The position numbers and the translations under genes were made by a program. A model generated the notes under the pieces. It had not been told where the DNA came from. It was given only the letters and a program-made list of their open reading frames with translations, and made no database searches. Below, one piece after another: positions 26,062 to 35,056 of a DNA stretch of 64,000 bases; position 1 is the first letter of the stretch; each line of letters begins with the position of its first letter. The DNA comes from Candidatus Limimorpha caballi (GTDB lineage Bacteria > Bacteroidota > Bacteroidia > Bacteroidales > F082), in assembly GCA_018064605.1 (NCBI GenBank), contig JAGHUX010000005.1, forward strand, positions 310,001 to 374,000, written 5' to 3'.

Positions 26062-27031
26062 TGCCTTTTTTCTTTTTAAACCACGGACCTTCATGTCCAA
26101 AAATTCTCTTTACGCGTTTGTTAATTCTAAACAATAATCTTTTTCTGCCTTCCACACCATAATTCCAGGATTCGAAGTATATTTCCTGGAAACGTTGGTC
26201 GGATTTATGGCAAATAGATTCATCAGTAGGATATTTCAATGGTAGGATTGAATATGTTTCTCTATTGGCACCGTTACTGTTGGGATTTGTAGTATGTGTG
26301 CCAAATTGGTCAAAGCCTATGTTTTTGCAGAGATTGACATTCGGCATAATACCTTTCCCTTTGTGCAACCATATTGATATCCAAAATTGCTGATCCCAGC
26401 TGGTTCCTTGAAGAGCATCTTTCTGAATTTCGTTTAAACGATCGCACCAGTACTCGCGCATTCGCAACGCACAGCCATAGCTTTTCAATACCTGATTCAG
26501 TTGTTTTCGGCTGATGCTACGATGATAATAATCGAAGTCTTTCCAAGCACGCGCCCAAGTAGCCCAAGCACATAATGTTCGGTTCATCATGGAGAAATAG
26601 TAGCTTCCATCCCCATAAGAAAGGTTATCCAGATGCATACTTCCAATAGCCCGAACATCATTGTCGTCTTTATACTTCAGCAGCAATTCCTCGCAATATG
26701 CAAAGAAATCAGTATGTGGCAGTGCGTCATCTTCAATAATTATACCCATTTCATTCTCAGACAAGAACCAATTTATAGCAGTCATAGGGCCTGCGCCACA
26801 GCCAAGATTAATCTCGCTATAATAGCGGTTAAGCTTATTGATTCGACTCAAGGAAGTGAGAGATTCTATTACCTGCCGCACTTCTGCACACGCGATTGTA
26901 TCAATGTCCCTCGCCCCGTCTTGAAACACATATAGAGTAGAAGGGGCGGCTTGAAGAATTCGTTCCAACACTTTGCGTGTGTGTGCCGGGCGATTGAATG
27001 TTATCAATAATATCGGTATCGAAACTGCCAT
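26033..27031 (-). CDS. GT-A glycosyltransferase-like protein
   Basis: The 332-residue protein begins SIPILLITFNRPAHTRKVLE, followed by LYVFQDGARD and the metal-site segment MGIIIEDDALPHTDFFAYCE near residue 95. TLCAWATWARAWKDFDY near residue 150 is typical of a GT2-like group found in O-antigen and capsule clusters. The sugar is unknown. It follows the frameshifted deacetylase gene by one base. Confidence 0.83.
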   Translation of the reverse strand: MAVSIPILLITFNRPAHTRKVLERILQAAPSTLYVFQDGARDIDTIACAEVRQVIESLTSLSRINKLNRYYSEINLGCGAGPMTAINWFLSENEMGIIIEDDALPHTDFFAYCEELLLKYKDDNDVRAIGSMHLDNLSYGDGSYYFSMMNRTLCAWATWARAWKDFDYYHRSISRKQLNQVLKSYGCALRMREYWCDRLNEIQKDALQGTSWDQQFWISIWLHKGKGIMPNVNLCKNIGFDQFGTHTTNPNSNGANRETYSILPLKYPTDESICHKSDQRFQEIYFESWNYGVEGRKRLLFRINKRVKRIFGHEGPWFKKKKGNEAVHNNYK

Positions 27032-27032
27032 A

Positions 27033-27736
27033 TTACAAAGAGAGACCGTCTATACATTCTCGGTGGATGCCGGCATTGTTATAGTTTTTCCCGCCATCAC
27101 AATAAACAGGTATTAAGTTTTTATTACGTAGAAGCACATCTTGCTCTTGGGTGTGTTTCCCACAAGGATATGCAAAAAAAGGCACATACCCGTCCATAGA
27201 TGAAAAAAAATTCAAACACTGCGAGACATTTTCTGAAAACATAACCGTGTCTTGGGTGTCACAATTGTTATGATTCCATCCATGAGGCGCGATTGTGATG
27301 TTACTGTATTTTTCCATCAATTCTTTAATCTGTTCCACTGTCATCAGTCTATCCATACCATTTTCTCGAACTGATTCTCCAATCATGATAGAGGGATTTA
27401 GAAACAATGTAATGGGAATGTTTTGTTCATAAAGCCAAGGAAGAATATTAAGCTGACTCAGCCAGCCATCATCAGCGGTGAGCGTAGCATAGTTATGAAA
27501 TCGAATTTTATTTTTTAACATAAAAGAATTAGCTTCGCTCAATGAGATTAAAGTGTACAATTTCTTAAGTTTAAGAATATTTTTTTGAAGATATCCGTAC
27601 TTGTCCAGTCGCAATGCCACATTGCATTCTCTTCGAAAATATCGCTGACCTGATGAAAAACGAAAACACAAATAGGTTTGAGCCCGAATTTCTTCCAACG
27701 GTTCTTCAATTTATATATTATGTCTTTGATCTTCAT
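27033..27736 (-). pseudogene. Polysaccharide deacetylase gene interrupted by a frameshift in an A7 tract
   Basis: The start is fixed by an ATGA overlap with the GT8 gene (MKIKDIIYKLKNRW at 27736). The first frame runs FVFHQVSDIFEENAMWHCDW to TDIFKK and then stops within about ten codons. The second frame resumes at KNILKLKKLYTLISL and continues with ATLTADDGWLSQLNILPWLY, ITIAPHGWNHNNC and FFAYPCGKH, the core CE4 motifs. The switch is at the run of seven A (27586-27580); an eighth A would restore one 234-residue protein. It could be a true mutation, a phase-variable switch or a sequencing error. Confidence 0.88.
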
Positions 27737-28677
27737 CGCATCAATGGCTTTTTCAGCTTTATTCCCAACGGCCACAGAAAATACCGCTTGATAAACGTTG
27801 CCCATACTCTTGATTCAGGGTACTTGTCTTTCATCTTTCTCCATAAAGAAATCTTTTTGTACTTATGCCACACTTCATTGAAAGGGTAAGCATAATATTT
27901 CACCATCCAAGGTTTCAATTCAGCGGCGTAATGGATTATAATCGGCTCTGTTGTCCGCATCACGTCAACCTTCATCGCCTGGCTAAAGCCATCGTAGAAA
28001 TACGCCATACGCAGCTGGATTTGGTAATTGTATGTGACAGGCAATGTCCTCTTGCGCTCTCTTAACACGTAATTAAGGACATCCTGATCGTTGTTTATAA
28101 TCCAATCAAAATGAGTAGCCAAAAACTCCAGGCATTCTTTCCCAATATTGTGTTCACGCCAATATGCCAGATTTATCAAAACCGAACCCGCATTGAAATA
28201 CCCTAACGATTTGTCATAATGCAGCCTGTCATAAAATTCCTGCCATTCCGTACACATATCGGAGACAGCTCCAATGGCGACATCTGTCCAATCTGAATCA
28301 AACAGCTGGCGCAATGATCCATTGACAACGATATCACAATCAAGATAAAGCACCAAATCAACATCCTTCGGCAACAATTCAGCCGCATACAAGCGATAAT
28401 AAGTAACAATTGACCAATAATCGACACCATCACCTTTCAAAGGAAAATTCTCCAGATACGATTTATCCACCAAGCAATAATGGATATGTTGGTTGTATTG
28501 CCTTGCCAGCAGATCAAATTTCTCCTGATTTTCCTCTTTGAGCGGCTTGTCGATCAAGACATAGACATTCACCTCGCAGTCCTTGTGGTTCTCGAAGACC
28601 GAGGTCAGCATCACGCCGCAATAAGGAACATAATTGTCGTCAGTGGCGCAGGTGATATTTATTTGAAGCTTACTCAT
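27733..28677 (-). CDS. GT8-family glycosyltransferase
   Basis: The ATG start MSKLQINITCATDDNY gives 314 residues (a TTG four codons upstream is unlikely). GT8 features: CGVMLTSVFENHKDCEVNVY, YYRLYAAELLPKDVDLVLYL followed by DCDIV (DXD metal site near residue 105), YFNAGSVLINLAYWRE near 147, and DQDVLNYVLRE near 184. The late HYAAELKPW is the conserved His/Trp segment. Enzymes of this type (galactosyl- or glucosyltransferases) are retaining. It overlaps the sulfatase-fold gene upstream by 8 bases. Confidence 0.93.
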   Translation of the reverse strand: MSKLQINITCATDDNYVPYCGVMLTSVFENHKDCEVNVYVLIDKPLKEENQEKFDLLARQYNQHIHYCLVDKSYLENFPLKGDGVDYWSIVTYYRLYAAELLPKDVDLVLYLDCDIVVNGSLRQLFDSDWTDVAIGAVSDMCTEWQEFYDRLHYDKSLGYFNAGSVLINLAYWREHNIGKECLEFLATHFDWIINNDQDVLNYVLRERKRTLPVTYNYQIQLRMAYFYDGFSQAMKVDVMRTTEPIIIHYAAELKPWMVKYYAYPFNEVWHKYKKISLWRKMKDKYPESRVWATFIKRYFLWPLGIKLKKPLMR

Positions 28678-30454
28678 TGATGGTTGCAAAATAATTTGAT
28701 CTTATCAATTTATTGGATATTTGATAAGCTTCCTTTTCATTAAACATTCTTGGCTGGTTTTGTCTATTTAAAATATCTATTCCCAGTCCCTTCCATACAT
28801 TGCCACCTATTAGATTGGATATGGTTGGATAAATGTCCATCTGGTACAGTTCATCTTGTATTTGAATATTGGCATTCAACTGAGAAGGGATATTTAAACC
28901 GTGTATTACCAATGGAATATGTGTGTCTCCGTTCTTAAAGTCAATGCCTTGAGCTATTGCATAGTCATCCAGTTCTTGAGAATAATTTGGATCTCTGAAA
29001 ATGGCATGATCACCTGTTATGACCAATGTCACACTATTATCCAATCCACATGAATGAATATAGTCAATCAAATGTCCAATACAAGCATCTGTGTAGTATA
29101 AACAGTTGAGGTAATCACTCATCACCTGAGGCATTCCCTCAGGATGGTATATCGGGTGCTCTTTCCCATAGGTAAAAGGAAGATGTGATGACATCGTGAT
29201 ACCTAACATGCAGAAAGGCTCATCAACATCCTGCAAAACATCAATCATATTGTTGATAACCCATTCATCGCTTATACTATTATTTGGGGGTTCTATCACT
29301 TTCGTGAAACCATAATTGCGCGACATTTCAGTTTGATGCCAAGCTCCCGGAGATGGATTTACTATTATCGCATTGGCATAGGAGTGAACATAACTGGGAT
29401 ATACATTCTCATCATATATACAGCAAGCAGCACCATCATCAATAGGCAACAACCCACTTAGAACAGTCATTTGTCCATCGCCAGAGTTTCCGTGCTTAGT
29501 CTCCGAACGGACGCTTTTACAAAATAATGTGTTCTCACATTTTGCCAATCGGGAGAGATTAGGCATAAACTCATAGCCGGCAACCGAACCCAATGGCCAA
29601 GATTCCAAACTTTCCACCAAAAGGACTATTAGATTGGATTTTGGCGTAATATACTGTTTGCTATTGTCTATCAACTGATTAAATTGTTCCTTTTCAGTTT
29701 CTGTCAGTTTCTGCACTTTGCCGGTAGTCCAGAAATGATACAATGGCATTGCCACAAAATAGGAAACTATGGATTGGCGAAAGACATAGGTTTTGGCAAA
29801 AGTAACAGCATCTTGTGATTGATTATACTTTGCTAAGTAATAAGCATCCCCCAGAGGTATATATTCAGTATATTTATTTTTCCCCCCTGCGACATTCGGA
29901 GCTCGCATAGTAGTGGAATAAGTCCATACATCGAGTTGCTTGGAAAATAACACCTTATCAAAACAAGACAAAAATATGGCAACAATAAAGCACAATATAA
30001 AACACCAATAATTACTCCTTACACTCTTGAAATAAGATATTATTAAACCATAACAGATGGTCAATACAATAAAAAATGTAAAAGTCAGGTCAATATACAC
30101 AGACACAGCGTCTTCAAAACCTCTCATATTAGACGTTAAAGAAATAACATTCCACGTTATCAATGTTCCATACGCTCTGAAAAACACCAAATTTGCTATA
30201 CACCATACATCTATCAACATATTAATAACTATCGTCCACCATATGCCTTTTGTAAGAAAAACAAATGAAGATAGAAATAATGCAGGTGTAATCTTCCCCA
30301 ACCAAAATACCCAAAAATCAAGAGGCGCATAGAACATGGAAGATATTAATACACTATGGTACACGTTCCAATGAAAAAGCAATTCCTTTGTGAAAATTGA
30401 GCAAAAGAATAAAGCAAAAACCAGCCAACTCTTATTGTTTTCTGTTTTGATCAT
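28670..30454 (-). CDS. Membrane sulfatase-fold phosphotransferase (LTA synthase / phosphoethanolamine transferase type)
   Basis: The 594-residue protein has about five N-terminal membrane spans (residues ~10-160), then a periplasmic alkaline-phosphatase-fold domain. NLIVLLVESLESWPLG near residue 275 holds metal-binding Glu, ETKHGNSGDGQMTVLSGLLP contains the Ser/Thr nucleophile region, SSHLPFTYGKEHP follows, and VITGDHAIFRDPN then GDTHIPLVIHG supply metal ligands. Family members transfer phosphoglycerol or phosphoethanolamine from phospholipid to a glycan. Here it would decorate the exported polysaccharide or lipid A. Confidence 0.88.
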   Translation of the reverse strand: MIKTENNKSWLVFALFFCSIFTKELLFHWNVYHSVLISSMFYAPLDFWVFWLGKITPALFLSSFVFLTKGIWWTIVINMLIDVWCIANLVFFRAYGTLITWNVISLTSNMRGFEDAVSVYIDLTFTFFIVLTICYGLIISYFKSVRSNYWCFILCFIVAIFLSCFDKVLFSKQLDVWTYSTTMRAPNVAGGKNKYTEYIPLGDAYYLAKYNQSQDAVTFAKTYVFRQSIVSYFVAMPLYHFWTTGKVQKLTETEKEQFNQLIDNSKQYITPKSNLIVLLVESLESWPLGSVAGYEFMPNLSRLAKCENTLFCKSVRSETKHGNSGDGQMTVLSGLLPIDDGAACCIYDENVYPSYVHSYANAIIVNPSPGAWHQTEMSRNYGFTKVIEPPNNSISDEWVINNMIDVLQDVDEPFCMLGITMSSHLPFTYGKEHPIYHPEGMPQVMSDYLNCLYYTDACIGHLIDYIHSCGLDNSVTLVITGDHAIFRDPNYSQELDDYAIAQGIDFKNGDTHIPLVIHGLNIPSQLNANIQIQDELYQMDIYPTISNLIGGNVWKGLGIDILNRQNQPRMFNEKEAYQISNKLIRSNYFATINE

Positions 30455-31338
30455 AATAATATACGTTTAAGTGAGATGCTTATCATCTTTGGGGCATATC
30501 GGACAACCGAGATAATCTCCCACAAGGCCAATGCCACCTTGGGATTTCCGAAACGGCTGACCCAGTCAAACATCTCTTTATATCCTCTCCGAATGTCATC
30601 AGGGTATTTTGTCCGGATGGCCCGGAAACGCATCATTTCATGAAAACCCAGTTTACTGGCACGCTTGTGAGGGTTGTGCTCATAGTATGCAAAATGTTCC
30701 GAGCCGATGCGCGGGCATTCGCCGTTCAGCAAAAAGAAATCCGTCGTCGGCAGCACCTTCCACAAGGCATACATCAAGGAGAACTGGTCGCGTTTGCAGT
30801 CCGCTTTCAATGTCCGCCACCATAATTCGCCCACTTTCTCGACATTTTTTGTATGGCGCCGGAAAATGACATTATTCTCATAAAGTCCATATTTTTCCGG
30901 AAAGCCGTCATTCTTTATTTTGCCATACCATCCGGCGACTTCCGAATCGAGGACCCAGCGCAGCTGCACTATTGCGCATATCTCATCATATATGCAATGT
31001 TGATCCGGATGCCTGACGCCCGCCCATTCCACATCTTCACCCACCAACTCGACGAAGCGATTATACACCCATGGAGTAAGAATTCTGACATTTGCATCCA
31101 CATAGAGCGATGCTTCATATTCCGGCAGCACCTTTGCGGGCAGACACTTGGCATAGCGCGAGAGACGGAGCAGACTCGTGTCTTCATACGATATGCCACG
31201 TACCTGCCAAACGCCAATATTCTCACCCACATGCTCATCCGAGAAAAGCACATAGTCGAAGCGGTCGTCCACCACGGCGGGCTGGCGGACCTCATCATAG
31301 CCGCCGACGACGACAGAATATATGACGTATTTGTTCAT
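30451..31338 (-). CDS. DUF616 glycosyltransferase-like protein
   Basis: The 295-residue protein begins MNKYVIYSVVVGGYDEVRQP, the DUF616 start, with FDYVLFSDEHV near residue 27 and CLPAKVLPEYEASLYVDANV near 66. The VDAN takes the place of a DXD site. WAGVRHPDQHCIYDE, and KRDQFSLMYALWK near residue 190, are further family features. DUF616 (TOD1/MUCI70-like in plants) is viewed as a GT-A-like glycosyltransferase; the reaction here is unknown. It overlaps the sulfatase-fold gene by four bases. Confidence 0.82.
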   Translation of the reverse strand: MNKYVIYSVVVGGYDEVRQPAVVDDRFDYVLFSDEHVGENIGVWQVRGISYEDTSLLRLSRYAKCLPAKVLPEYEASLYVDANVRILTPWVYNRFVELVGEDVEWAGVRHPDQHCIYDEICAIVQLRWVLDSEVAGWYGKIKNDGFPEKYGLYENNVIFRRHTKNVEKVGELWWRTLKADCKRDQFSLMYALWKVLPTTDFFLLNGECPRIGSEHFAYYEHNPHKRASKLGFHEMMRFRAIRTKYPDDIRRGYKEMFDWVSRFGNPKVALALWEIISVVRYAPKMISISLKRILL

Positions 31339-31418
31339 CAGCCCGACTTTTCCAGATTATGTTTGTCCAATTCGCATCCATGGCTCGCATGCCGTGCCCG
31401 CTCCTGGTTCAAGACCGA

Positions 31419-32339
31419 TCATATCCTAATTTGTCCACCCGCAAATTCCTCAAATTCCCCATTAACGTATTTCATCAGCCCCGCGCCGGAGGAAAAAGTG
31501 AATTCACCAAATTTAATAATGTCGTTTTCCGTGTAAAGATCTATTCTGACAAACGGGAAGTCGCAACTAAGATTCTCTGCGATTTCAATTAGTTTCGGAA
31601 GATTGTTTGGTACTTCTACCGTCTGGTCATCATCGTACAACCATCCCTCGACTTTCCATGGCAACCTGTTGCCATCACAATCAAAGTAAATGCAGAGATG
31701 ATTGTGGAATCGTCCGATATTGATTTGGAAAAATTTCACTTTCCCGTCAAAGCAGAAAAACTTATAATCGCGCAAGTCACCTTGAGTTGATTCAAGATAT
31801 TCTTCGGCGATGATGCACCTTTTGACGTTTTTGTACGGCCACTCCCGATGTTTCAAATAGAAATTTGTGTTAAGACATTTCTGCAAAGACCTTTTTGCCG
31901 CGTCAAAATCAAAAGCAGACTTGTCCCTGCATATCACAACACTGCCGCTGTCATGGTTGCATTTAAGGACAAATTTGTCGGGCAGTTTGTCCAGATCTAT
32001 TTCATCAACAGAATTATATACAGCCAACGTAGGTATGAGGTATTGTTCCCCAATCTTATCGGCGACCCACTGTTTGACACGGTATTTATCAACCAGGGTG
32101 GTGTATAAGGGATTTCGATCATACAATTTGAGCCACTGCAATTTCTCATTGAATGCCTTGGGATGTTTCAGGTCAAGAGGATACCCGAACACATTATGAA
32201 ACTGATATTTTACAACCATTCTGTCAGGCAGTTTCTCTTCGTCAACAAACCTCAGAGCGACCTGTACCAGCTTATATTCCGGGTCTCGGACAAATTGCTT
32301 CAACCAATGAGACGCTCTTTTCAACAAACTTTTCGACAT
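31419..32339 (-). CDS. TupA-like ATP-grasp protein
   Basis: The 306-residue protein begins with a basic region, then KYQFHNVFGYPLDLKHPKAF and NEKLQWLKLYDRNPLYTTLV near residue 63. KFVLKCNHDSGSVVICRDKS lies near 122, the TupA-like ATP-grasp signature; RCIIAEEYLE and VKFFQINIGRF follow. Members occur in polysaccharide and teichuronopeptide loci. By analogy with TupA an amide ligation (amino acid to uronic acid) is possible, which would be another decoration of this glycan; this is inference. Confidence 0.85.
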   Translation of the reverse strand: MSKSLLKRASHWLKQFVRDPEYKLVQVALRFVDEEKLPDRMVVKYQFHNVFGYPLDLKHPKAFNEKLQWLKLYDRNPLYTTLVDKYRVKQWVADKIGEQYLIPTLAVYNSVDEIDLDKLPDKFVLKCNHDSGSVVICRDKSAFDFDAAKRSLQKCLNTNFYLKHREWPYKNVKRCIIAEEYLESTQGDLRDYKFFCFDGKVKFFQINIGRFHNHLCIYFDCDGNRLPWKVEGWLYDDDQTVEVPNNLPKLIEIAENLSCDFPFVRIDLYTENDIIKFGEFTFSSGAGLMKYVNGEFEEFAGGQIRI

Positions 32340-32696
32340 ACTTTTCTTGTTTCAAACTTTAAAATGCACATACAACAAATGACATCCACAAAACGGGTGT
32401 GGTAATTGCAAAGACCACCATTTATGATTCCGCAAGACAATGCATTCATACGCCGTGCAGACTTCGGACTGAATGCCGCAGATTCTGATGCTTGCCTGTT
32501 GGCGACCTCCTTTTTCCCTCAACATTTCCCGCAAGCAAGTCATCCATGCTTCTGTGGTATTGAGTGGAACTCCGTTCCATGTTGGATTTCTGAGCGGGAG
32601 TCATCCAAAGCCTGGAAATCATTCTACACCACAATTCATCATCTGAATTAATTTTGCGGACATAGTCAACAAGCCATTGGCAGTTGCAATCACAGG
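32340..32696. other. Gap of 357 bases after the ABC ATPase gene, no supported gene
   Basis: Between the ATPase stop and the TupA-like start there are overlapping open frames of 60-145 codons on both strands, rich in Trp and Cys. None shows a family motif, and the minus-strand frames run into the ATPase gene out of frame. It may hold decayed coding sequence, for example a transposase or capsule gene relic, but I cannot identify it. Confidence 0.4.
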
Positions 32697-33959
32697 TCAC
32701 CCCAAGCACTGGAAACCATATAAACTCTGATTTATCGGGAGGCCGCTTTCCGTGGAATTGCCTATCATGCGCATGCAGATCGGGAATTGGGTGGATGCGA
32801 AAACCTGGACCTGCGGGTGACAGATGTAAAGATTTATATGATAGTCGCCATTCGCCACACCTTCGGGCAGTCGGACATGACACACAAGATGGAAATCCTC
32901 ATTCGACAAATGTTGGCAAGTGCCGTTGAACAATCCGGGGGAATAACGTGCTAAGAGGACATCGTCCCGGCTGAGGATTGTCATTTCCAAGTCAAGACAG
33001 TGCGTCCCGCATATATGTCCGTCCACTTCTACGGTCAAGTCTCTATCGGGATATACCAGTTCGCAGGCTGCGGAGTTCCTGCCGTTCATTCTGACAGAAT
33101 AGATCTCCATCTGTTTGTCTCTGACCTTGAAGATGCCATCCAGCGTGCCGGCGTCGTCGGGAGAGAAGTTGGAAGCGATGTAGCGTTCCACGGTTTCGTT
33201 TACGCCACCCATGAAAGCGACCCGGCCTTTGTCAAGCAAGATCCCGCTTTTGCAAAATGCTTTTACACTCCCCATATTATGACTCACGAACAGCACCGTC
33301 CGTCCCTCCCCCTTGCTGACATCCTGCATCTTTCCGATCGCTTTTTTCTGGAATTCTGCATCGCCCACGGCAAGCACCTCATCAACCACCAGAATTTCCG
33401 GATCCAAATGGGCTGCAACAGCAAAGCCAAGGCGGACCATCATTCCGCTTGAGTAACGTTTGACGGGGGTGTCAAGGTAGCGTTCGCAGCCGCTGAAATC
33501 AACGATTTCATCAAGTTTTGAGGCAATCTCGTGTTTGCTCATTCCAAGGATGGCTCCGTTGAGGAAGATATTCTCGCGGCCGGTCATCTCTGAGTGGAAG
33601 CCTGTGCCCACTTCAAGAAGGGCACCTATTCGGCCACGGGCCTTGATGGAACCGGTGGTAGGACCTGTCACTTTGCTGAGAAGCTTCAGGAGCGTGCTTT
33701 TCCCCGCCCCGTTCTTGCCGATGATGCCGACAACATCGCCTTGCTCCACCTTGAAGTCGATGTCCTTGAGTGCCCAGACATAGTCGCTGGAGCCTTTTGT
33801 GGAGCGGTCGTTTGTCTCACCAATCTTGAGGTAGGGATCTTCCTTGCCCCGGATGTTCATCGTCCACCACCTCTGCAGGTCGTGGCTCAGAGTCTTGGTG
33901 CTCACAAGCCCCAGACGGTATTGTTTGCTAACGTGATTGAATTCTATTGCGGTTGGCAT
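32697..33959 (-). CDS. ABC transporter ATP-binding protein for polysaccharide export (Wzt/TagH type) with C-terminal substrate domain
   Basis: The 420-residue protein has an ATPase domain with Walker A VVGIIGKNGAGKSTLLKLLS near residue 75, signature KRYSSGMMVRLGFAVA near 166, Walker B ILVVDEVLAVGDAEF near 187 and switch His in VLFVSHNMGS. After ~250 comes a beta-rich domain (EIYSVRMNGRNSAACELVYP, HCLDLEMTILSRDDVLLARY). It resembles the Wzt C-terminal carbohydrate-binding domain that recognises the finished chain. Its permease partner lies at 40531-41403, about 6.6 kb upstream, not adjacent as is usual. Confidence 0.92.
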   Translation of the reverse strand: MPTAIEFNHVSKQYRLGLVSTKTLSHDLQRWWTMNIRGKEDPYLKIGETNDRSTKGSSDYVWALKDIDFKVEQGDVVGIIGKNGAGKSTLLKLLSKVTGPTTGSIKARGRIGALLEVGTGFHSEMTGRENIFLNGAILGMSKHEIASKLDEIVDFSGCERYLDTPVKRYSSGMMVRLGFAVAAHLDPEILVVDEVLAVGDAEFQKKAIGKMQDVSKGEGRTVLFVSHNMGSVKAFCKSGILLDKGRVAFMGGVNETVERYIASNFSPDDAGTLDGIFKVRDKQMEIYSVRMNGRNSAACELVYPDRDLTVEVDGHICGTHCLDLEMTILSRDDVLLARYSPGLFNGTCQHLSNEDFHLVCHVRLPEGVANGDYHINLYICHPQVQVFASTQFPICMRMIGNSTESGLPINQSLYGFQCLG

Positions 33960-34069
33960 ATGTCAGTGTATTCTGTTTATATCGTTTTCTTACTATCGGA
34001 AGACAGATGGTCTCGGATGTCTGATTAACTAAAAAATATTTCAGCGGATGTGCCGTTAATAAATGGATT

Positions 34070-35023
34070 CTACTCCTCGTCAACCCCACCAATGAGAATG
34101 CTGTCGGGATTCTTGTCGAGGAAGTTACTCTGGGAGACTACCGAATGGCCGATTTCCTTTTCGGCGGCCTTGCGGGCAACACCTGCCACAGAACCGCCCC
34201 TTTGGGCCACCTTGACGTTCTCGCGCATCCCTTCCGGCTTTTCCTTCTGGGACACCTCGGTCGTGACGCGCTCACCGAGCATCGTGAAAATCAGCTCCAG
34301 ATCCGTCATATGGTCGCGGAGGTTAACCCCTTCGGGCTTTTCCTCCTTCGCACCTCGGCAATCGAAGCAAGCTTCATTGCTCTCGGTTTGGCGTCGGTTC
34401 TGGCTCTTCTTCGTCAAACCCTTGATTTCCTCATGTTCCGAGGGAGTCATGCCGAAAGTCGCCTTCGCAATCTCTGCCGTCAGAATGGCGTAATCCCGTT
34501 GCTCAGTGATTCCACGCTCCTTCCACTCATTGGTCAGGTTCTGACGTATTGCAATCCCGCGAAGCCGCTTGTCAATCCAATCTTTCGGATAACCCTTCGC
34601 CTCGTAGATGGCCTTCATCCGTTCCTGAGCCAGTTCGGGATTCTCAATCTCCTGAATACGCTCATAGCCCACCCGCGCGAGCCACTGCTTGAACGGCTCT
34701 GCCTTGGGCGATGGAATGCTCTGGACAATGCGGAAAAGTTGCTCGGCATCGGCCACATCGGTGAGGTACCTTTTCCCATCCTTTGGCGAAACCAATTTCA
34801 GTTGGTTACAATTTGCAACCAACTCATTTCCCTCCTGCACAATCCTGAATTTCAGAACCTTCCAATAATTCTTTGCACGGTCATAATTTGGCTGGTCGGT
34901 CAAAACGCCACACACATCCACTATGGAGAAATACCATTTCTCCCGCTCACTGTCCCAAGCCGTCCGTACCTTCATGCCCTCAAACAGCTGGATTTTTTCT
35001 CTCATTGTCATGATATTTTCCAT
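34070..35023 (-). CDS. Bro-N domain / DinD-like protein
   Basis: The 317-residue protein has an N-terminal Bro-type DNA-binding domain: RTAWDSEREKWYFSIVDVCG, ANCNQLKLVSPKDGKRYLTD and AEPFKQWLARVGYERIQEIE. The conserved DinD-like C-part holds YPKDWIDKRLRGIAIRQNLT, LTAEIAKATFGM and NLRDHMTDLELIFTMLGE. Such proteins occur in phages and as DNA-damage-inducible accessory genes. An extra stretch of about 25 residues, rich in charge (NRRQTESNEACFDC and the following residues), seems inserted just before NLRDHMTD. The gene has its own -7 box and no evident part in glycan synthesis; it looks like a mobile passenger. Confidence 0.85.
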   Translation of the reverse strand: MENIMTMREKIQLFEGMKVRTAWDSEREKWYFSIVDVCGVLTDQPNYDRAKNYWKVLKFRIVQEGNELVANCNQLKLVSPKDGKRYLTDVADAEQLFRIVQSIPSPKAEPFKQWLARVGYERIQEIENPELAQERMKAIYEAKGYPKDWIDKRLRGIAIRQNLTNEWKERGITEQRDYAILTAEIAKATFGMTPSEHEEIKGLTKKSQNRRQTESNEACFDCRGAKEEKPEGVNLRDHMTDLELIFTMLGERVTTEVSQKEKPEGMRENVKVAQRGGSVAGVARKAAEKEIGHSVVSQSNFLDKNPDSILIGGVDEE

Positions 35024-35041
35024 TTATACAGTTATCTCTCA

Positions 35042-35049
35042 CAAATCTA
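35042..35049 (-). promoter_or_regulatory. -7 box before the Bro-N/DinD-like gene
   Basis: TAGATTTG on the minus strand matches TAnnTTTG, 18 bases before the start codon. No suitable -33 element was found, so this is a weak call. Confidence 0.4.
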
Positions 35050-35056
35050 CAAAAAC

